A stretch of DNA of 58,838 nucleotides from an uncultured Alphaproteobacteria bacterium (GCA_946480475.1 CAMLJM010000018.1:1-58838), one strand, 5' to 3'. Positions 9,695 to 17,604 are shown, counted from the stretch's first letter. Notes: generated by a model from the sequence alone, not told the origin. Numbers and translations are program-made.

Positions 9695-10237
9695 ATGAAA
9701 CTGAATGAACTGAAACCGAAGAAAGGCTCGACCTTCAACCGTATGCGTGTTGGTCGTGGTCTGGGTTCCGGCAAGGGTAAAACCGCTGGTTCCGGTACAA
9801 AAGGTCAGAAATCCCGTTCCGGTGTTGCGATTGGCGGCTTCGAAGGCGGTCAGATGCCTCTGTACCGTCGTCTGCCAAAACGCGGTTTCAAGAACATCTT
9901 CGCGCTCGACCTGGACGAAATCACATTGGGCCGTCTGCAGGCTGCTATCGATTCCAAAAAAGTTGACGCGAAGAAGCCTCTGGATCACAAATCCCTGGTG
10001 GCGGCAGGCGTTCTGCGTTCTTCGACAGAAGGCTTCCGCATTATTGGCGGTGGCGAGCTGAAAGCAAAAGTTGAAGTGACCGTACACGGTGCTACAAAAA
10101 CAGCGCAGGCAGCCATTGAAAAAGCGGGCGGTAAAGTAACGTTCGTGGAAATCAAGAAATTCGTCCGTCCTGGTAAAGAAAACAAGGGCAAAGGCAAAAA
10201 AGGCCGTGGTAAAGCGAAAGCCGCAGCAGAAGAATAA
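9695..10237 (+). CDS. rplO: 50S ribosomal protein L15
   Basis: The 180-residue protein is L15, a late assembly protein. It begins [22 protein letters not shown], followed by the glycine-rich rRNA-binding extension [20 protein letters not shown] and [16 protein letters not shown]. The C-terminal tail after about residue 150 is rich in Lys and Gly and extends the protein by about 25 residues. It is the last gene before an intrinsic terminator, so it ends the first transcription unit. Confidence 0.96.
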   Translation: MKLNELKPKKGSTFNRMRVGRGLGSGKGKTAGSGTKGQKSRSGVAIGGFEGGQMPLYRRLPKRGFKNIFALDLDEITLGRLQAAIDSKKVDAKKPLDHKSLVAAGVLRSSTEGFRIIGGGELKAKVEVTVHGATKTAQAAIEKAGGKVTFVEIKKFVRPGKENKGKGKKGRGKAKAAAEE

Positions 10238-10257
10238 AATTTGCCAAATTGACATTG

Positions 10258-10288
10258 AAAACAGCACCCCTTGGGGTGCTGTTTTTTA
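10258..10288 (+). terminator. Intrinsic terminator between rplO and secY
   Basis: ACAGCACCCC (10261-10270) and GGGGTGCTGT (10273-10282) form a perfect 10-bp stem, extended by A-T pairs, with a two-base gap in the middle and a run of T residues after it. It is a strong Rho-independent terminator inside what is usually a continuous spc operon, so secY and adk probably have their own promoter in the 126 bases that follow. A TTGTTT at 10358 with TATTCA at 10381 (17-base spacing) is a weak candidate only. Confidence 0.85.
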
Positions 10289-10414
10289 TTTATTTATGCG
10301 CATTTTTTTACTGTTAGATTCCTGCTAATCTGTGCGTGCGGGGCTTGTTTCCGCAAGTTGTTTTCTTTATGTATCTAACATATTCACCACTTCACCCGCG
10401 TAAAGGATATCACG

Positions 10415-11764
10415 ATGGCATCAGCCGTTGAACAACTCGCCAAGAATGCCAATTGGGGCTCATTTGCCAAGGCTACCGAACTTAAGCAGCGCATCCTGTT
10501 CGTGCTGGGCGCTTTATTAGTTTATCGTCTCGGTACATATGTGCCTATCCCTGGCATTGATGTCATGGTCTGGAAAGATATTTTCAGCCAGAAGGGTGGC
10601 GGCATTCTCGACATGTTCAACATGTTCTCGGGTGGTGCGCTTCAGCGTATGACCATTTTCGCACTGAACATCATGCCCTATATTTCGGCATCGATTATCA
10701 TGCAACTCGCATCGTCTATTTCACCGCAACTCGAGGCGATGAAGAAAGAGGGCGAGTCAGGACGCACACGCATTAACCAGTATACACGATATCTCACTGT
10801 TTTGCTGGCTGCTGTACAGGCGTATGGTTTGGCCGTGGGTCTTGAAAGCCTGCAAGGCTCCACAGGTTCCGCCGTCATTGATCCGGGCATGTTCTTCCGT
10901 GTCTCTACCGTCATCACGATTGTGGGCGGCACTGTGTTCCTGATGTGGCTGGGCGAGCAGATCACCGCGCGCGGCGTGGGTAACGGCATTTCCCTGATCA
11001 TTTTTGCCGGTATTGTGGCGGAACTGCCGCGCGCTATCGTGCAGACGCTCGAACTGGGACGTCAGGGTCAGTTTAACCTGATAGAAATGGCGCTGATCGC
11101 CGCCATGGTTGTTGGCGTTATTGTGTTCATTGTCTTTATGGAACGTGCACAGCGCCGCGTTCTGGTGCAATACCCGAAACGTCAAACCGCGACAGGTGCG
11201 ATGCAAACCGGCATGCAGAACCATATTCCGCTGAAGCTTAATACAGCGGGTGTTATTCCGCCGATCTTTGCATCTTCCTTGCTGTTGCTGCCCATGACGC
11301 TGGTGGGATTCAGCGGTGCTGATGGCGGCGATTTCACGGCGACTATCGCGCGCTATCTGCAGCATGGAACGCCTACCTATATGGCGCTTTATGGCCTGCT
11401 GATTATCTTCTTTGCATTCTTCTACACAGCGGTTGTCTTCAATCCGCAGGAAAATGCCGAGATGCTGCGTAAGCATGGCGGTTTTGTGCCGGGTATCCGC
11501 CCCGGTGCGCCAACAGCGGAATATTTCGATTATGTCCTGACGCGCACCACGACCATTGGCGCCCTGTACCTGACATTCATCTGTCTGTTCCCGGAATTCC
11601 TGATTGCGAAAGCGGGACTGCCTTTCTATCTGGGCGGTACGTCCTTGCTGATCGTGGTTTCGGTAACCATGGATACGGTCGCGCAAATTCACTCTCATAT
11701 GATCGCCCATCAATATGAAGGGCTGATTAAGAAAGCCAAGCTGAGAGGATCGAAGCGTCGATGA
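10415..11764 (+). CDS. secY: Protein translocase subunit SecY
   Basis: The 449-residue protein is SecY, the channel of the Sec translocon in the inner membrane. About ten hydrophobic segments are visible. The N-terminal FAKATELKQRILFVLGALLVYRLGTYVPIPGID, the GGALQRMTIFALNIMPYISASI plug-region sequence and the C-terminal EGLIKKAKLRG are diagnostic. AAAGGATA precedes the ATG. Its TGA overlaps the start of the first adenylate kinase gene (ATGA), so the two are coupled. Confidence 0.98.
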   Translation: MASAVEQLAKNANWGSFAKATELKQRILFVLGALLVYRLGTYVPIPGIDVMVWKDIFSQKGGGILDMFNMFSGGALQRMTIFALNIMPYISASIIMQLASSISPQLEAMKKEGESGRTRINQYTRYLTVLLAAVQAYGLAVGLESLQGSTGSAVIDPGMFFRVSTVITIVGGTVFLMWLGEQITARGVGNGISLIIFAGIVAELPRAIVQTLELGRQGQFNLIEMALIAAMVVGVIVFIVFMERAQRRVLVQYPKRQTATGAMQTGMQNHIPLKLNTAGVIPPIFASSLLLLPMTLVGFSGADGGDFTATIARYLQHGTPTYMALYGLLIIFFAFFYTAVVFNPQENAEMLRKHGGFVPGIRPGAPTAEYFDYVLTRTTTIGALYLTFICLFPEFLIAKAGLPFYLGGTSLLIVVSVTMDTVAQIHSHMIAHQYEGLIKKAKLRGSKRR

Positions 11765-12420
11765 TGAACCTGGTTCTTCTGGGTCCCCCCGCTTCCGGCA
11801 AGGGGACTCAGGCGAAAAAACTGGTTGAAGACTTTGGTTTGACGCATCTGTCGGCAGGCGAACTTTTGCGATCTGAAATCGCAGCGCAAACATCCCTGGG
11901 CCAAAGTATAAAAGATTGCGTTGAAAGCGGTAACCTGCTGCCGGATGATATTGTAATCGGGCTGATTGCCCGTCGTATTGAACAGCCCGATTGCCAGCGT
12001 GGTGTTCTGTTTGACGGGTTTCCCCGCACCTTGAATCAGGCGCAGGCGCTTGATGATATGCTGAATGCCAAGGGACAACCCCTGTCTTTGGCCATTGAGC
12101 TGCAGGTCGATGAATCGTTGCTTCTGAACCGTATGCAGGCTCGTATCGACAGTATGATGGCGCGGGGTGAAACACCCCGTAAGGATGACAATCTGCAGAC
12201 GCTGGCGCACCGCCTTCATATCTATCGTAATGAAACGTTGATGGCCGTGCCCTATTACCAGCAGCAGGCCAAGCATGAACCGATTGATGCCGCCCCCGCT
12301 GCAGATCAAGTCTACGATTCAATAAAAATCGCGCTGCAGGCGCATGGATATGCCGTGATGACAACGGCACAGAAAAATGTAAAAATTCCCACTCCAAAAC
12401 CTGAGGAGCCGCAACCATGA
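11761..12420 (+). CDS. Adenylate kinase, divergent first copy
   Basis: The 219-residue protein belongs to the adenylate kinase family (AMP + ATP to 2 ADP). Visible features are the P-loop GPPASGKGTQ (residues 8-17), FDGFPRT, and the R-DDN-RL-Y-T-YY series after a short LID. It differs from the next gene at several usually fixed positions: the AMP-site motif reads SAGELLR rather than STGDMLR, DDNEET is DDNLQT, and a 20-residue proline/lysine C-terminal tail is added. The catalytic arginines all seem kept. It overlaps secY and the second adk by 4 bases each. It may be an active paralogue with altered nucleotide preference or a decaying duplicate. Confidence 0.88.
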   Translation: MMNLVLLGPPASGKGTQAKKLVEDFGLTHLSAGELLRSEIAAQTSLGQSIKDCVESGNLLPDDIVIGLIARRIEQPDCQRGVLFDGFPRTLNQAQALDDMLNAKGQPLSLAIELQVDESLLLNRMQARIDSMMARGETPRKDDNLQTLAHRLHIYRNETLMAVPYYQQQAKHEPIDAAPAADQVYDSIKIALQAHGYAVMTTAQKNVKIPTPKPEEPQP

Positions 12421-13013
12421 TTAATTTGATTCTTCTGGGCCCTCCCGGGGCAGGCAAAGGGACACAGGCAAAACGCCTCGAGGATAAATACGGCCTGAAG
12501 CAGCTTTCGACCGGTGACATGCTGCGTGCCGAAATTGCAGCCGGATCTGAACTGGGCCTGAAAGCAAAATCAATCATGGATTCAGGTGCCCTGGTTTCTG
12601 ATGAAATCGTGATCGCCATGATCGCGGGCCGCATGGAACAGGCTGATTGCAAGAACGGTGTTATCTTTGACGGCTTCCCCCGCACAGTGGCGCAGGCGGA
12701 AGCGCTGGATAAAATGCTTGAGGAGAAGGGACGCCCCCTGTCGGCCGTCATCGAACTGAAAGTGGATGAGGAAGCGCTGGTAAGCCGCCTGAATAACCGT
12801 ATCGCCGAAACCAAAGCGCGGGGCGAGCCTGTGCGCGCTGACGATAACGAAGAAACGCTGCGCAAGCGCCTGCAGGTCTTCCGCGACCAGACGGCACCGA
12901 TCATTCCTTATTATAAAAATAAAGGCCTGCTGCAATCGGTTGATGGCATGGCCGCGATTGAAGTGGTGGAAGCCGAACTTGCAAAAATCCTGCAAGGCGC
13001 GAAAGCGGCATAA
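12417..13013 (+). CDS. adk: Adenylate kinase, canonical copy
   Basis: The 198-residue protein is a short-LID adenylate kinase. It has GPPGAGKGTQ (residues 7-16), STGDMLR for AMP, FDGFPRT, the LID with ARGEPVRADDNEETLRKRL and TAPIIPYY, all matching the family. It starts within the last bases of its divergent sibling (ATGA overlap). The gene downstream of secY is the usual position for adk, so this copy is the likely housekeeping enzyme. No clear terminator follows before the convergent minus-strand genes. Confidence 0.95.
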   Translation: MINLILLGPPGAGKGTQAKRLEDKYGLKQLSTGDMLRAEIAAGSELGLKAKSIMDSGALVSDEIVIAMIAGRMEQADCKNGVIFDGFPRTVAQAEALDKMLEEKGRPLSAVIELKVDEEALVSRLNNRIAETKARGEPVRADDNEETLRKRLQVFRDQTAPIIPYYKNKGLLQSVDGMAAIEVVEAELAKILQGAKAA

Positions 13014-13030
13014 GATACCGGCCATCTTCA

Positions 13031-13426
13031 TCACGGTTTAACCCGTTTCACGAAAACCGCGGATGGAACACTGATAGGCACTGATGAATTTATAGAACGA
13101 TCCGTGTTCATCCGTGTGTATATGTCGTTCTTTATGGGTATGCGGAGGGTGGCGTACTCAGGGGGCACCAGTTCGTTCGTTGCTTCCTGGATGATTTTTC
13201 TGGATACGCCTGCTCGTTTGTAACGCAATAGCAGGCGTATTTGTTTTAAGAATTCTTTCTGCACACGCAGGTAATGTTTCACAGCGCGGCGTTCAGCGAT
13301 AACAGCAGCGGAACGGTTGCCATGTTTCAGGGCATTCATGCACGAGATGGATTTGCCCCGCGCTGTGCGCGGCCCTGTCGATTTCAGCCACGGTTTATGG
13401 GCGTGAACAAGGGCGGCAGTATTCAT
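13031..13426 (-). CDS. Hypothetical protein with GPRT-GK-NALKHG motif
   Basis: The 131-residue product has near its N-terminus STGPRTARGKSISCMNALKHG, a motif seen in short proteins of unknown role in many bacteria (from memory, function unassigned). Residues 1-90 look like a normal basic protein. The last 35 or so (TRMNTDRSIN onward) read like a translated intergenic repeat rather than protein sequence, so the original C-terminus may have been replaced. It overlaps the preceding gene by 4 bases (ATGA) and is convergent with adk. Confidence 0.55.
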   Translation of the reverse strand: MNTAALVHAHKPWLKSTGPRTARGKSISCMNALKHGNRSAAVIAERRAVKHYLRVQKEFLKQIRLLLRYKRAGVSRKIIQEATNELVPPEYATLRIPIKNDIYTRMNTDRSINSSVPISVPSAVFVKRVKP

Positions 13427-13653
13427 GGTTTATCTTTTGATTGTTCTTGCCACTGACGCAAGGTGCGGGCCGTGGCTTGGCATTGTGCCTGCGCCCGCAG
13501 TGCTACATGAATGCGGTCTTCGCTGAATTTGCCGATTACGGCGTGTTCACGGTATTTGTGAAAGATATCGTCAAGGGCCTGGGCTTGTTGTTGAAGCAGG
13601 ACTTCGATGTCGGTGGGCGTTGCGGCGGGTGTGTCGTTTTCTGTTTCAGTCAT
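13423..13653 (-). CDS. Small hypothetical protein, coupled to next gene
   Basis: The 76-residue product is mostly helical, with QQQAQALDDIFHKY and ALRAQAQCQATARTLRQW as the most distinctive parts. Similar short sequences occur beside GPRT-motif genes and in phage-derived neighbourhoods of alphaproteobacteria as far as I recall, but no function is known. Its stop overlaps the start of the next gene, so the pair forms a small coupled operon. No strong ribosome-binding site is visible; a perfect palindrome lies just upstream at 13663-13680. Confidence 0.5.
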   Translation of the reverse strand: MTETENDTPAATPTDIEVLLQQQAQALDDIFHKYREHAVIGKFSEDRIHVALRAQAQCQATARTLRQWQEQSKDKP

Positions 13654-13662
13654 GTAAAAATG

Positions 13663-13680
13663 ATAGGATAAAAATCCTAT
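13663..13680 (-). promoter_or_regulatory. Palindrome upstream of the small two-gene operon
   Basis: ATAGGAT and ATCCTAT form a perfect 7-bp inverted repeat with a 4-base A-rich centre, 10 bases before the start of the 76-residue gene. The position fits an operator or a hairpin in a short leader. No matching regulator gene is present nearby. Confidence 0.4.
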
Positions 13681-13723
13681 AATTACAACCAGCGCATACG
13701 CGGGTAATTCTACAATAGCGCCA

Positions 13724-13804
13724 TTAACCTAACTTTACAGAGGCGGCCTCAATAAGACGTGCCACTTCGCCTTTACCGTATAGGTGTGTATTCTGAGGAC
13801 GCAT
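13724..13804 (-). other. Possible gene fragment, 26 codons
   Basis: The minus strand reads ATG-RPQNTHLYGKGEVARLIEAA-SVKLG-stop, and the same frame stays open upstream (SFSWLADAAK precedes the ATG) to about 13848, where it meets a different frame at the end of the adjacent gene. Amino-acid composition looks protein-like. It could be the C-terminal remnant of a lost gene or a real microprotein. I do not recognise a family. Confidence 0.25.
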
Positions 13805-13844
13805 TTTCGCAGCATCCGCCAGCCAGGAAAAACTGCTGATTCTG

Positions 13845-14204
13845 CTATTGCGGGCCGCTGCGCAAACCGGGGCTTGGTCTTTTCATGGGATAATAGGCGG
13901 GGGCCGGATCAACCGATTTCACGCCGGGTAGGGTCTTAACCTTATCTGCAAAATCCTGCGGACACTTGTTCAGTATGATCACGCCTAAATTCGCCATCGA
14001 GGTGTTCAGTTCGATCTTACCGGCCAAGCCATCCTGTTGGATCAGGTTTTCAATGACGGGGACCAGGGGCATAACATGCCTCTCACAGATATCACCCTTA
14101 AATTTTGCATTTCTGATACTGCGCATAGGGGGGAGTACAGCATAGACATGATATTGTTCAGGGATGTGTGCTGGTTGGGGCGATTGGCCGGGACGATGCA
14201 CCAT
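13845..14204 (-). CDS. Hypothetical small protein, paralogue of next gene
   Basis: The 119-residue protein starts MVHRPG and ends its core with LPGVKSVDPAPAYYP. It aligns along its whole length with the neighbour at 14248-14631: MVHRPG, a Tyr-x-Val strand, an ENLIQQDGL helix, an NLGVIILNKC strand, and the final LP-VKSV-P-YP motif. The alternating strand-helix pattern and the closing motif recall ferredoxin-like folds such as the I9 propeptide of subtilisins, but this is pattern-level only. A GGAG ribosome-binding site is well placed. No signal peptide is seen, so it should be cytoplasmic. Confidence 0.65.
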   Translation of the reverse strand: MVHRPGQSPQPAHIPEQYHVYAVLPPMRSIRNAKFKGDICERHVMPLVPVIENLIQQDGLAGKIELNTSMANLGVIILNKCPQDFADKVKTLPGVKSVDPAPAYYPMKRPSPGLRSGPQ

Positions 14205-14247
14205 AAATGAAACTCCTGCGGTTATATTTGATTATGACGGCGGCAAC

Positions 14248-14631
14248 TTAGTTGTCGATACCGGGTTTGTAGGCACGGCGTTTGGAACCTGAGGCAGGAT
14301 ATGCCACTCCCATAGGCTCAACTGATTTGACCTCAGGCAGGGCTTTGATTTTCTCAACAAGGGCTGCATCGCACTTAGTAACGGCAATGCGTACCAAATT
14401 GGTAACATCACCCATAATAATATCCTTCTTTTCAAGACCCTCTTGTTTAAGAAGCCTTTCAAGAGCTGTTCTCAGGGTGGCTGTAGCGGCCTCACATTGT
14501 GCGGGTTCGCGGAAGATGGTTGTCAGACCCCCTACCAATTGCTTTTTGCCGCGGGGCAACTGGCCACAGACATAATATTTATCAGGGGCATGAGTCAGGC
14601 GGGCTTTGGGCAGGCCTGGGCGATGGACCAT
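14248..14631 (-). CDS. Hypothetical small protein, paralogue of preceding entry
   Basis: The 127-residue protein shares MVHRPG, the Tyr-x-Val strand, LERLLKQEGL, NLVRIAVTKC and LPEVKSVEP-YP with its neighbour, so the two are tandem duplicates that have diverged strongly. It is transcribed first of the pair, with a CGGAG ribosome-binding site; the next gene follows after 43 bases. Each protein has a cysteine in the T/N-KC position. Function is unknown; the pair sits inside the usually uninterrupted secY-rpsM region. Confidence 0.65.
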   Translation of the reverse strand: MVHRPGLPKARLTHAPDKYYVCGQLPRGKKQLVGGLTTIFREPAQCEAATATLRTALERLLKQEGLEKKDIIMGDVTNLVRIAVTKCDAALVEKIKALPEVKSVEPMGVAYPASGSKRRAYKPGIDN

Positions 14632-14927
14632 GGAAATTCTCCGGCAGAGGTTAAATCTATAGTTTTTTACCCTGCCAGAAGGCCTATAAAAAGGTGAATT
14701 TATTTAACATAATAATATTGCAAAAACCATGCTTTTCCACAGGTATTTTGATTGACTCTCGTTAAGAAATTCATATAATCCGCGCATCTCCCTATAAGGA
14801 GCATGCGTTTTTCTTTCCCTCTGAAAAGGTTGGGAAAAACGGTTGGTATACGACCCGGCGTCCTATCACTTCGTGATTTGGATTTTACGGATCGGTTGGA
14901 AATCAAACTAAAACGAGGAGTAAAAAC
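14632..14927. promoter_or_regulatory. Divergent control region and rpsM leader
   Basis: This 296-base gap separates the small minus-strand genes from rpsM. It holds the rpsM promoter (14752-14779) and about 140 bases of presumed leader. The leader can form TTTCCC/GGGAAA (14814-14819 with 14832-14837) and ATCAC-TTC-GTGAT (14865-14877) hairpins, then GAGGAG (14915-14920) seven bases before the GTG start. In E. coli the alpha operon leader folds into an S4-binding pseudoknot; rpsD is not in this operon, so a regulator here, if any, is unknown. Confidence 0.5.
14752..14779 (+). promoter_or_regulatory. Strong sigma70-type promoter for rpsM-rplQ
   Basis: TTGACT (14752-14757) and a perfect TATAAT (14774-14779) are separated by 16 bases, pointing toward rpsM. 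A start of transcription near 14786 would give a leader of about 140 bases. It is the best sigma70 match noticed in the window and explains how the rpsM operon is expressed after the inserted minus-strand genes. Confidence 0.75.
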
Positions 14928-15308
14928 GTGGCCCGTATTGCTGGTGTTAACGTTCCTGATAACAAACGCGTAATCATTGCGCTTACCTATATCCATGGCA
15001 TTGGCCGCACATCCGCGAAACAAATCGCTGATGATTGCGGTATTACACATGACCGCCGTATGAATTCCGTGACAGAAGATGAGCTGAACGCCATCCGTCG
15101 CGAAATTGAATCCGGCAAATACGTCATTGAAGGTGATCTGCGCCGTGAGATTTCTCTTAACATCAAGCGCCTGATGGACATGAAGTCCTATCGTGGTCTG
15201 CGTCACCGTCTGAACCTGCCGGTTCGCGGTCAGCGCACACGCACGAACGCACGTACCCGTAAGGGTCCTGCGAAGCCAGTCGCTGGTAAGAAAATCGTTA
15301 AGAAGTAA
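14928..15308 (+). CDS. rpsM: 30S ribosomal protein S13
   Basis: The 126-residue protein is S13, at the top of the 30S head where it contacts tRNA and the 50S subunit. It opens [25 protein letters not shown] and ends with [27 protein letters not shown]. The start is GTG, with GAGGAG seven bases upstream. It is the first gene of a separate unit rpsM-rpsK-rpoA-rplQ, lacking rpsD as in other alphaproteobacteria. Confidence 0.97.
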   Translation: MARIAGVNVPDNKRVIIALTYIHGIGRTSAKQIADDCGITHDRRMNSVTEDELNAIRREIESGKYVIEGDLRREISLNIKRLMDMKSYRGLRHRLNLPVRGQRTRTNARTRKGPAKPVAGKKIVKK

Positions 15309-15335
15309 TCTCTTCAGATATAAGGAATTTGAATC

Positions 15336-15737
15336 ATGGCTAAGGAAGACGCAAAAGCTGGCGTTAAAGGCAAAAAGAAAGTCCGTAAGAATATTTCTTC
15401 GGGCGTTGCTCACGTAAACGCAAGCTTCAACAACACAATTATTACAATCTCTGACGCGCAAGGTAACGCTGTGTCATGGGCATCGGCTGGTATGATGGGC
15501 TTCAAAGGCTCACGTAAATCAACTCCGTATGCCGCACAGCTGACCGCTGAAGATGCGGGCCGTAAGGCTCAGGATCACGGCATGCGTGAACTGGACGTGA
15601 CTGTAAAAGGTCCGGGTTCAGGTCGTGAATCAGCGCTGCGCGCTCTGCAGTCTATTGGTTTCACAATCCGTTCGATCAAAGACATTACACCTGTACCGCA
15701 CAACGGTTGCAAACCACGCAAGCGTCGCCGCGTATAA
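15336..15737 (+). CDS. rpsK: 30S ribosomal protein S11
   Basis: The 133-residue protein is S11 on the 30S platform. It shows [30 protein letters not shown] and the C-terminal [16 protein letters not shown] signature. An ATAAGGAA ribosome-binding site precedes the ATG. A palindromic element lies between it and rpoA. Confidence 0.97.
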   Translation: MAKEDAKAGVKGKKKVRKNISSGVAHVNASFNNTIITISDAQGNAVSWASAGMMGFKGSRKSTPYAAQLTAEDAGRKAQDHGMRELDVTVKGPGSGRESALRALQSIGFTIRSIKDITPVPHNGCKPRKRRRV

Positions 15738-15749
15738 TCGCCGTATGGC

Positions 15750-15769
15750 ACCCCGGCAAAAGCCGGGGT
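15750..15769. repeat. REP-like palindrome between rpsK and rpoA
   Basis: ACCCCGGC and GCCGGGGT form a perfect 8-bp stem around AAAA. A short T-containing stretch follows (CGCATTTT), so it might also attenuate transcription. It shares the CCCGG-loop-CCGGG core with 2173-2205 and 29734-29750. Confidence 0.55.
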
Positions 15770-15841
15770 TCCGCATTTTAAGTTTTTTAGTAACCAGAGG
15801 CCGGCTAAGAACCGGATGACGTTAGAAAAGGAAAGACCATT

Positions 15842-16855
15842 ATGATCCAGAAGAACTGGCAGGAACTGATTAAGCCTAATAAAGTCGATGTTGACCATGG
15901 CAACAACCCGCGCGTGGGTAAAGTTGTGGTAGAGCCGCTGGAACGCGGTTTTGGTCTGACGCTCGGTAACGCGATCCGTCGTATTCTTCTGTCCTCTCTG
16001 CAGGGCGCGGCTGTAACAGCTGTACAGATCGATGGCGTTCTGCATGAATTCTCCAGCATCGAAGGCGTTCGTGAAGACGTGACGGACATCGTCCTGAACA
16101 TCAAGGCGATTGCTGTTCGTATGCATGTCGAAGGCCCGAAGAAAATGCGTTTGCATGCTGAAGGTCCTTGCGAAGTGACTGCAGGCATGATCGAAGCAGG
16201 CGCTGACATCGAGATCATGAATCCTGACCTGGTGATCTGCACGCTCGATAAAGGCGCGAAGCTGAACATGGAAATGACAGTGAACACCGGCAAGGGTTAC
16301 CGTCCGGCTTCACAAAACCGTCCGGAAGAAGCTCCTGTCGGTCTGATCCCGGTTGACTCGGTATTCTCACCCGTTCGCAAAGTTTCTTACGAAGTGGAAG
16401 ATACGCGTGTGGGCCAAATCACCGACTACGATAAGCTGACACTCAACGTGGAAACAAACGGCGTGATCGCGCCGGAAGACGCTGTAGCCTTCGCTGCACG
16501 TATTCTGCAAGACCAGCTGCAAGTCTTCATCAACTTCGAAGAGCCGAAAACAGCGGAAGCAAAAGAAGAGCGCAGTGAGCTGCCGTTCAACCGCAATCTG
16601 CTGCGCAAAGTTGACGAGCTGGAGCTGTCTGTTCGTTCCGCGAATTGCCTCAAGAACGACAACATCGTTTACATCGGCGACCTGGTACAGAAATCCGAAA
16701 GCGACATGCTGCGCACACCAAACTTTGGCCGCAAGTCACTGAACGAAATCAAGGAAGTTCTCGCGACCATGGGCCTGCACCTCGGTATGCAGATCGAAGG
16801 CTGGCCGCCAGAGAACATCGAAGACCTCGCCAAGAAAGTTGACGAGCCGTTCTAA
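15842..16855 (+). CDS. rpoA: DNA-directed RNA polymerase subunit alpha
   Basis: The 337-residue protein is RNA polymerase alpha. The N-terminal dimerisation domain (about residues 1-230) includes [23 protein letters not shown]. After a linker, the C-terminal domain (about 265-330) has [16 protein letters not shown] and [14 protein letters not shown], the surface that touches UP elements and activators. Length is normal for alphaproteobacteria. A ribosome-binding site GAAAGGAAAG is present. Confidence 0.98.
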   Translation: MIQKNWQELIKPNKVDVDHGNNPRVGKVVVEPLERGFGLTLGNAIRRILLSSLQGAAVTAVQIDGVLHEFSSIEGVREDVTDIVLNIKAIAVRMHVEGPKKMRLHAEGPCEVTAGMIEAGADIEIMNPDLVICTLDKGAKLNMEMTVNTGKGYRPASQNRPEEAPVGLIPVDSVFSPVRKVSYEVEDTRVGQITDYDKLTLNVETNGVIAPEDAVAFAARILQDQLQVFINFEEPKTAEAKEERSELPFNRNLLRKVDELELSVRSANCLKNDNIVYIGDLVQKSESDMLRTPNFGRKSLNEIKEVLATMGLHLGMQIEGWPPENIEDLAKKVDEPF

Positions 16856-16869
16856 TCGTTTATTGGCGG

Positions 16870-16892
16870 CAGGCCCTTTATTCAAGGGCCTG
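16870..16892 (+). repeat. Hairpin between rpoA and rplQ
   Basis: CAGGCCCTT and AAGGGCCTG are perfect complements around a 5-base loop, 15 bases after the rpoA stop. No T-run follows, so it is more likely an mRNA-stabilising or processing hairpin that adjusts rpoA relative to rplQ than a terminator. Confidence 0.5.
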
Positions 16893-17002
16893 TTGCTGAA
16901 CAAAAAGGGCATGGTGCCCGCTTCTGTCTTCTATGACTTGTCATGCTGATGGAAAACACAATGGTTCTTCTAAGGAAGGCCGCTTTTGAAAGGAAGACCG
17001 CG

Positions 17003-17584
17003 ATGAATCACGGTATTAAACAACGTAAACTGAACCGCACAACACCGCATCGTCAGGCGATGTTTGCAAACATGGCGGCTTCTCTGGTGAAGCACGAGCA
17101 AATCATCACAACACTGCCGAAAGCAAAAGAGCTGAAGCCGATCGTTGAGAAACTCGTCACACTGGGTAAGAAAGCGAAAGCCGATCCGAAAACGGCACTG
17201 GCAAACCGTCGCCGCGCGATTTCCATCATGCGCGACAAAGAACAAGTGGCCAAACTGTTCGACGTTATCGCTGACCGTTACGCCACACGTAACGGCGGTT
17301 ACATCCGCGTTCTGAAAGCCGGTTTCCGTTATGGTGACGCAGCGCCGATCGCCGTGATCGAATTCGTTGATCGCGATGTTTCTGCAAAAGGCAAAGACAG
17401 CGGCCCGACACAATACGCTGACGAAGCCGAATACAAAGCAGCACAAGAAGCTGCCAAGGCTGAAAAAGCAGAGAAAAAAGCGAAAACAAAGATCGAAAAA
17501 GGCGATAGCGCTAAAGCGAAAAAAGATGCGGGTGCGGCTGGCGGTAAAACCACCGTGCGCAAAGCGTCGCAGCGTGGCAAATAA
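17003..17584 (+). CDS. rplQ: 50S ribosomal protein L17 with long C-terminal tail
   Basis: From the ATG at 17003 (AGGAAG 7 bases upstream) the product is 193 residues. L17 proper is residues 1-125: [40 protein letters not shown], and [29 protein letters not shown]. The remaining 65 residues are rich in Lys, Ala and Glu. An open frame extends upstream to 16943, but the family start and ribosome-binding site favour 17003. It closes the ribosomal block. Confidence 0.95.
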   Translation: MNHGIKQRKLNRTTPHRQAMFANMAASLVKHEQIITTLPKAKELKPIVEKLVTLGKKAKADPKTALANRRRAISIMRDKEQVAKLFDVIADRYATRNGGYIRVLKAGFRYGDAAPIAVIEFVDRDVSAKGKDSGPTQYADEAEYKAAQEAAKAEKAEKKAKTKIEKGDSAKAKKDAGAAGGKTTVRKASQRGK

Positions 17585-17604
17585 GCCCGTCTATATAAAT
17601 TTCG

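Noticed and set aside
10757..12904. Long open frame (715 codons) on the minus strand across secY and both adk genes
   Set aside because: It is antisense to three well-supported genes, has no family features and its composition is that of a complementary-strand shadow.
13031..14631. Toxin-antitoxin or prophage island in the adk-rpsM gap
   Set aside because: Small coupled genes are present, but none has toxin, antitoxin, integrase or phage features, and no attachment repeats were found.
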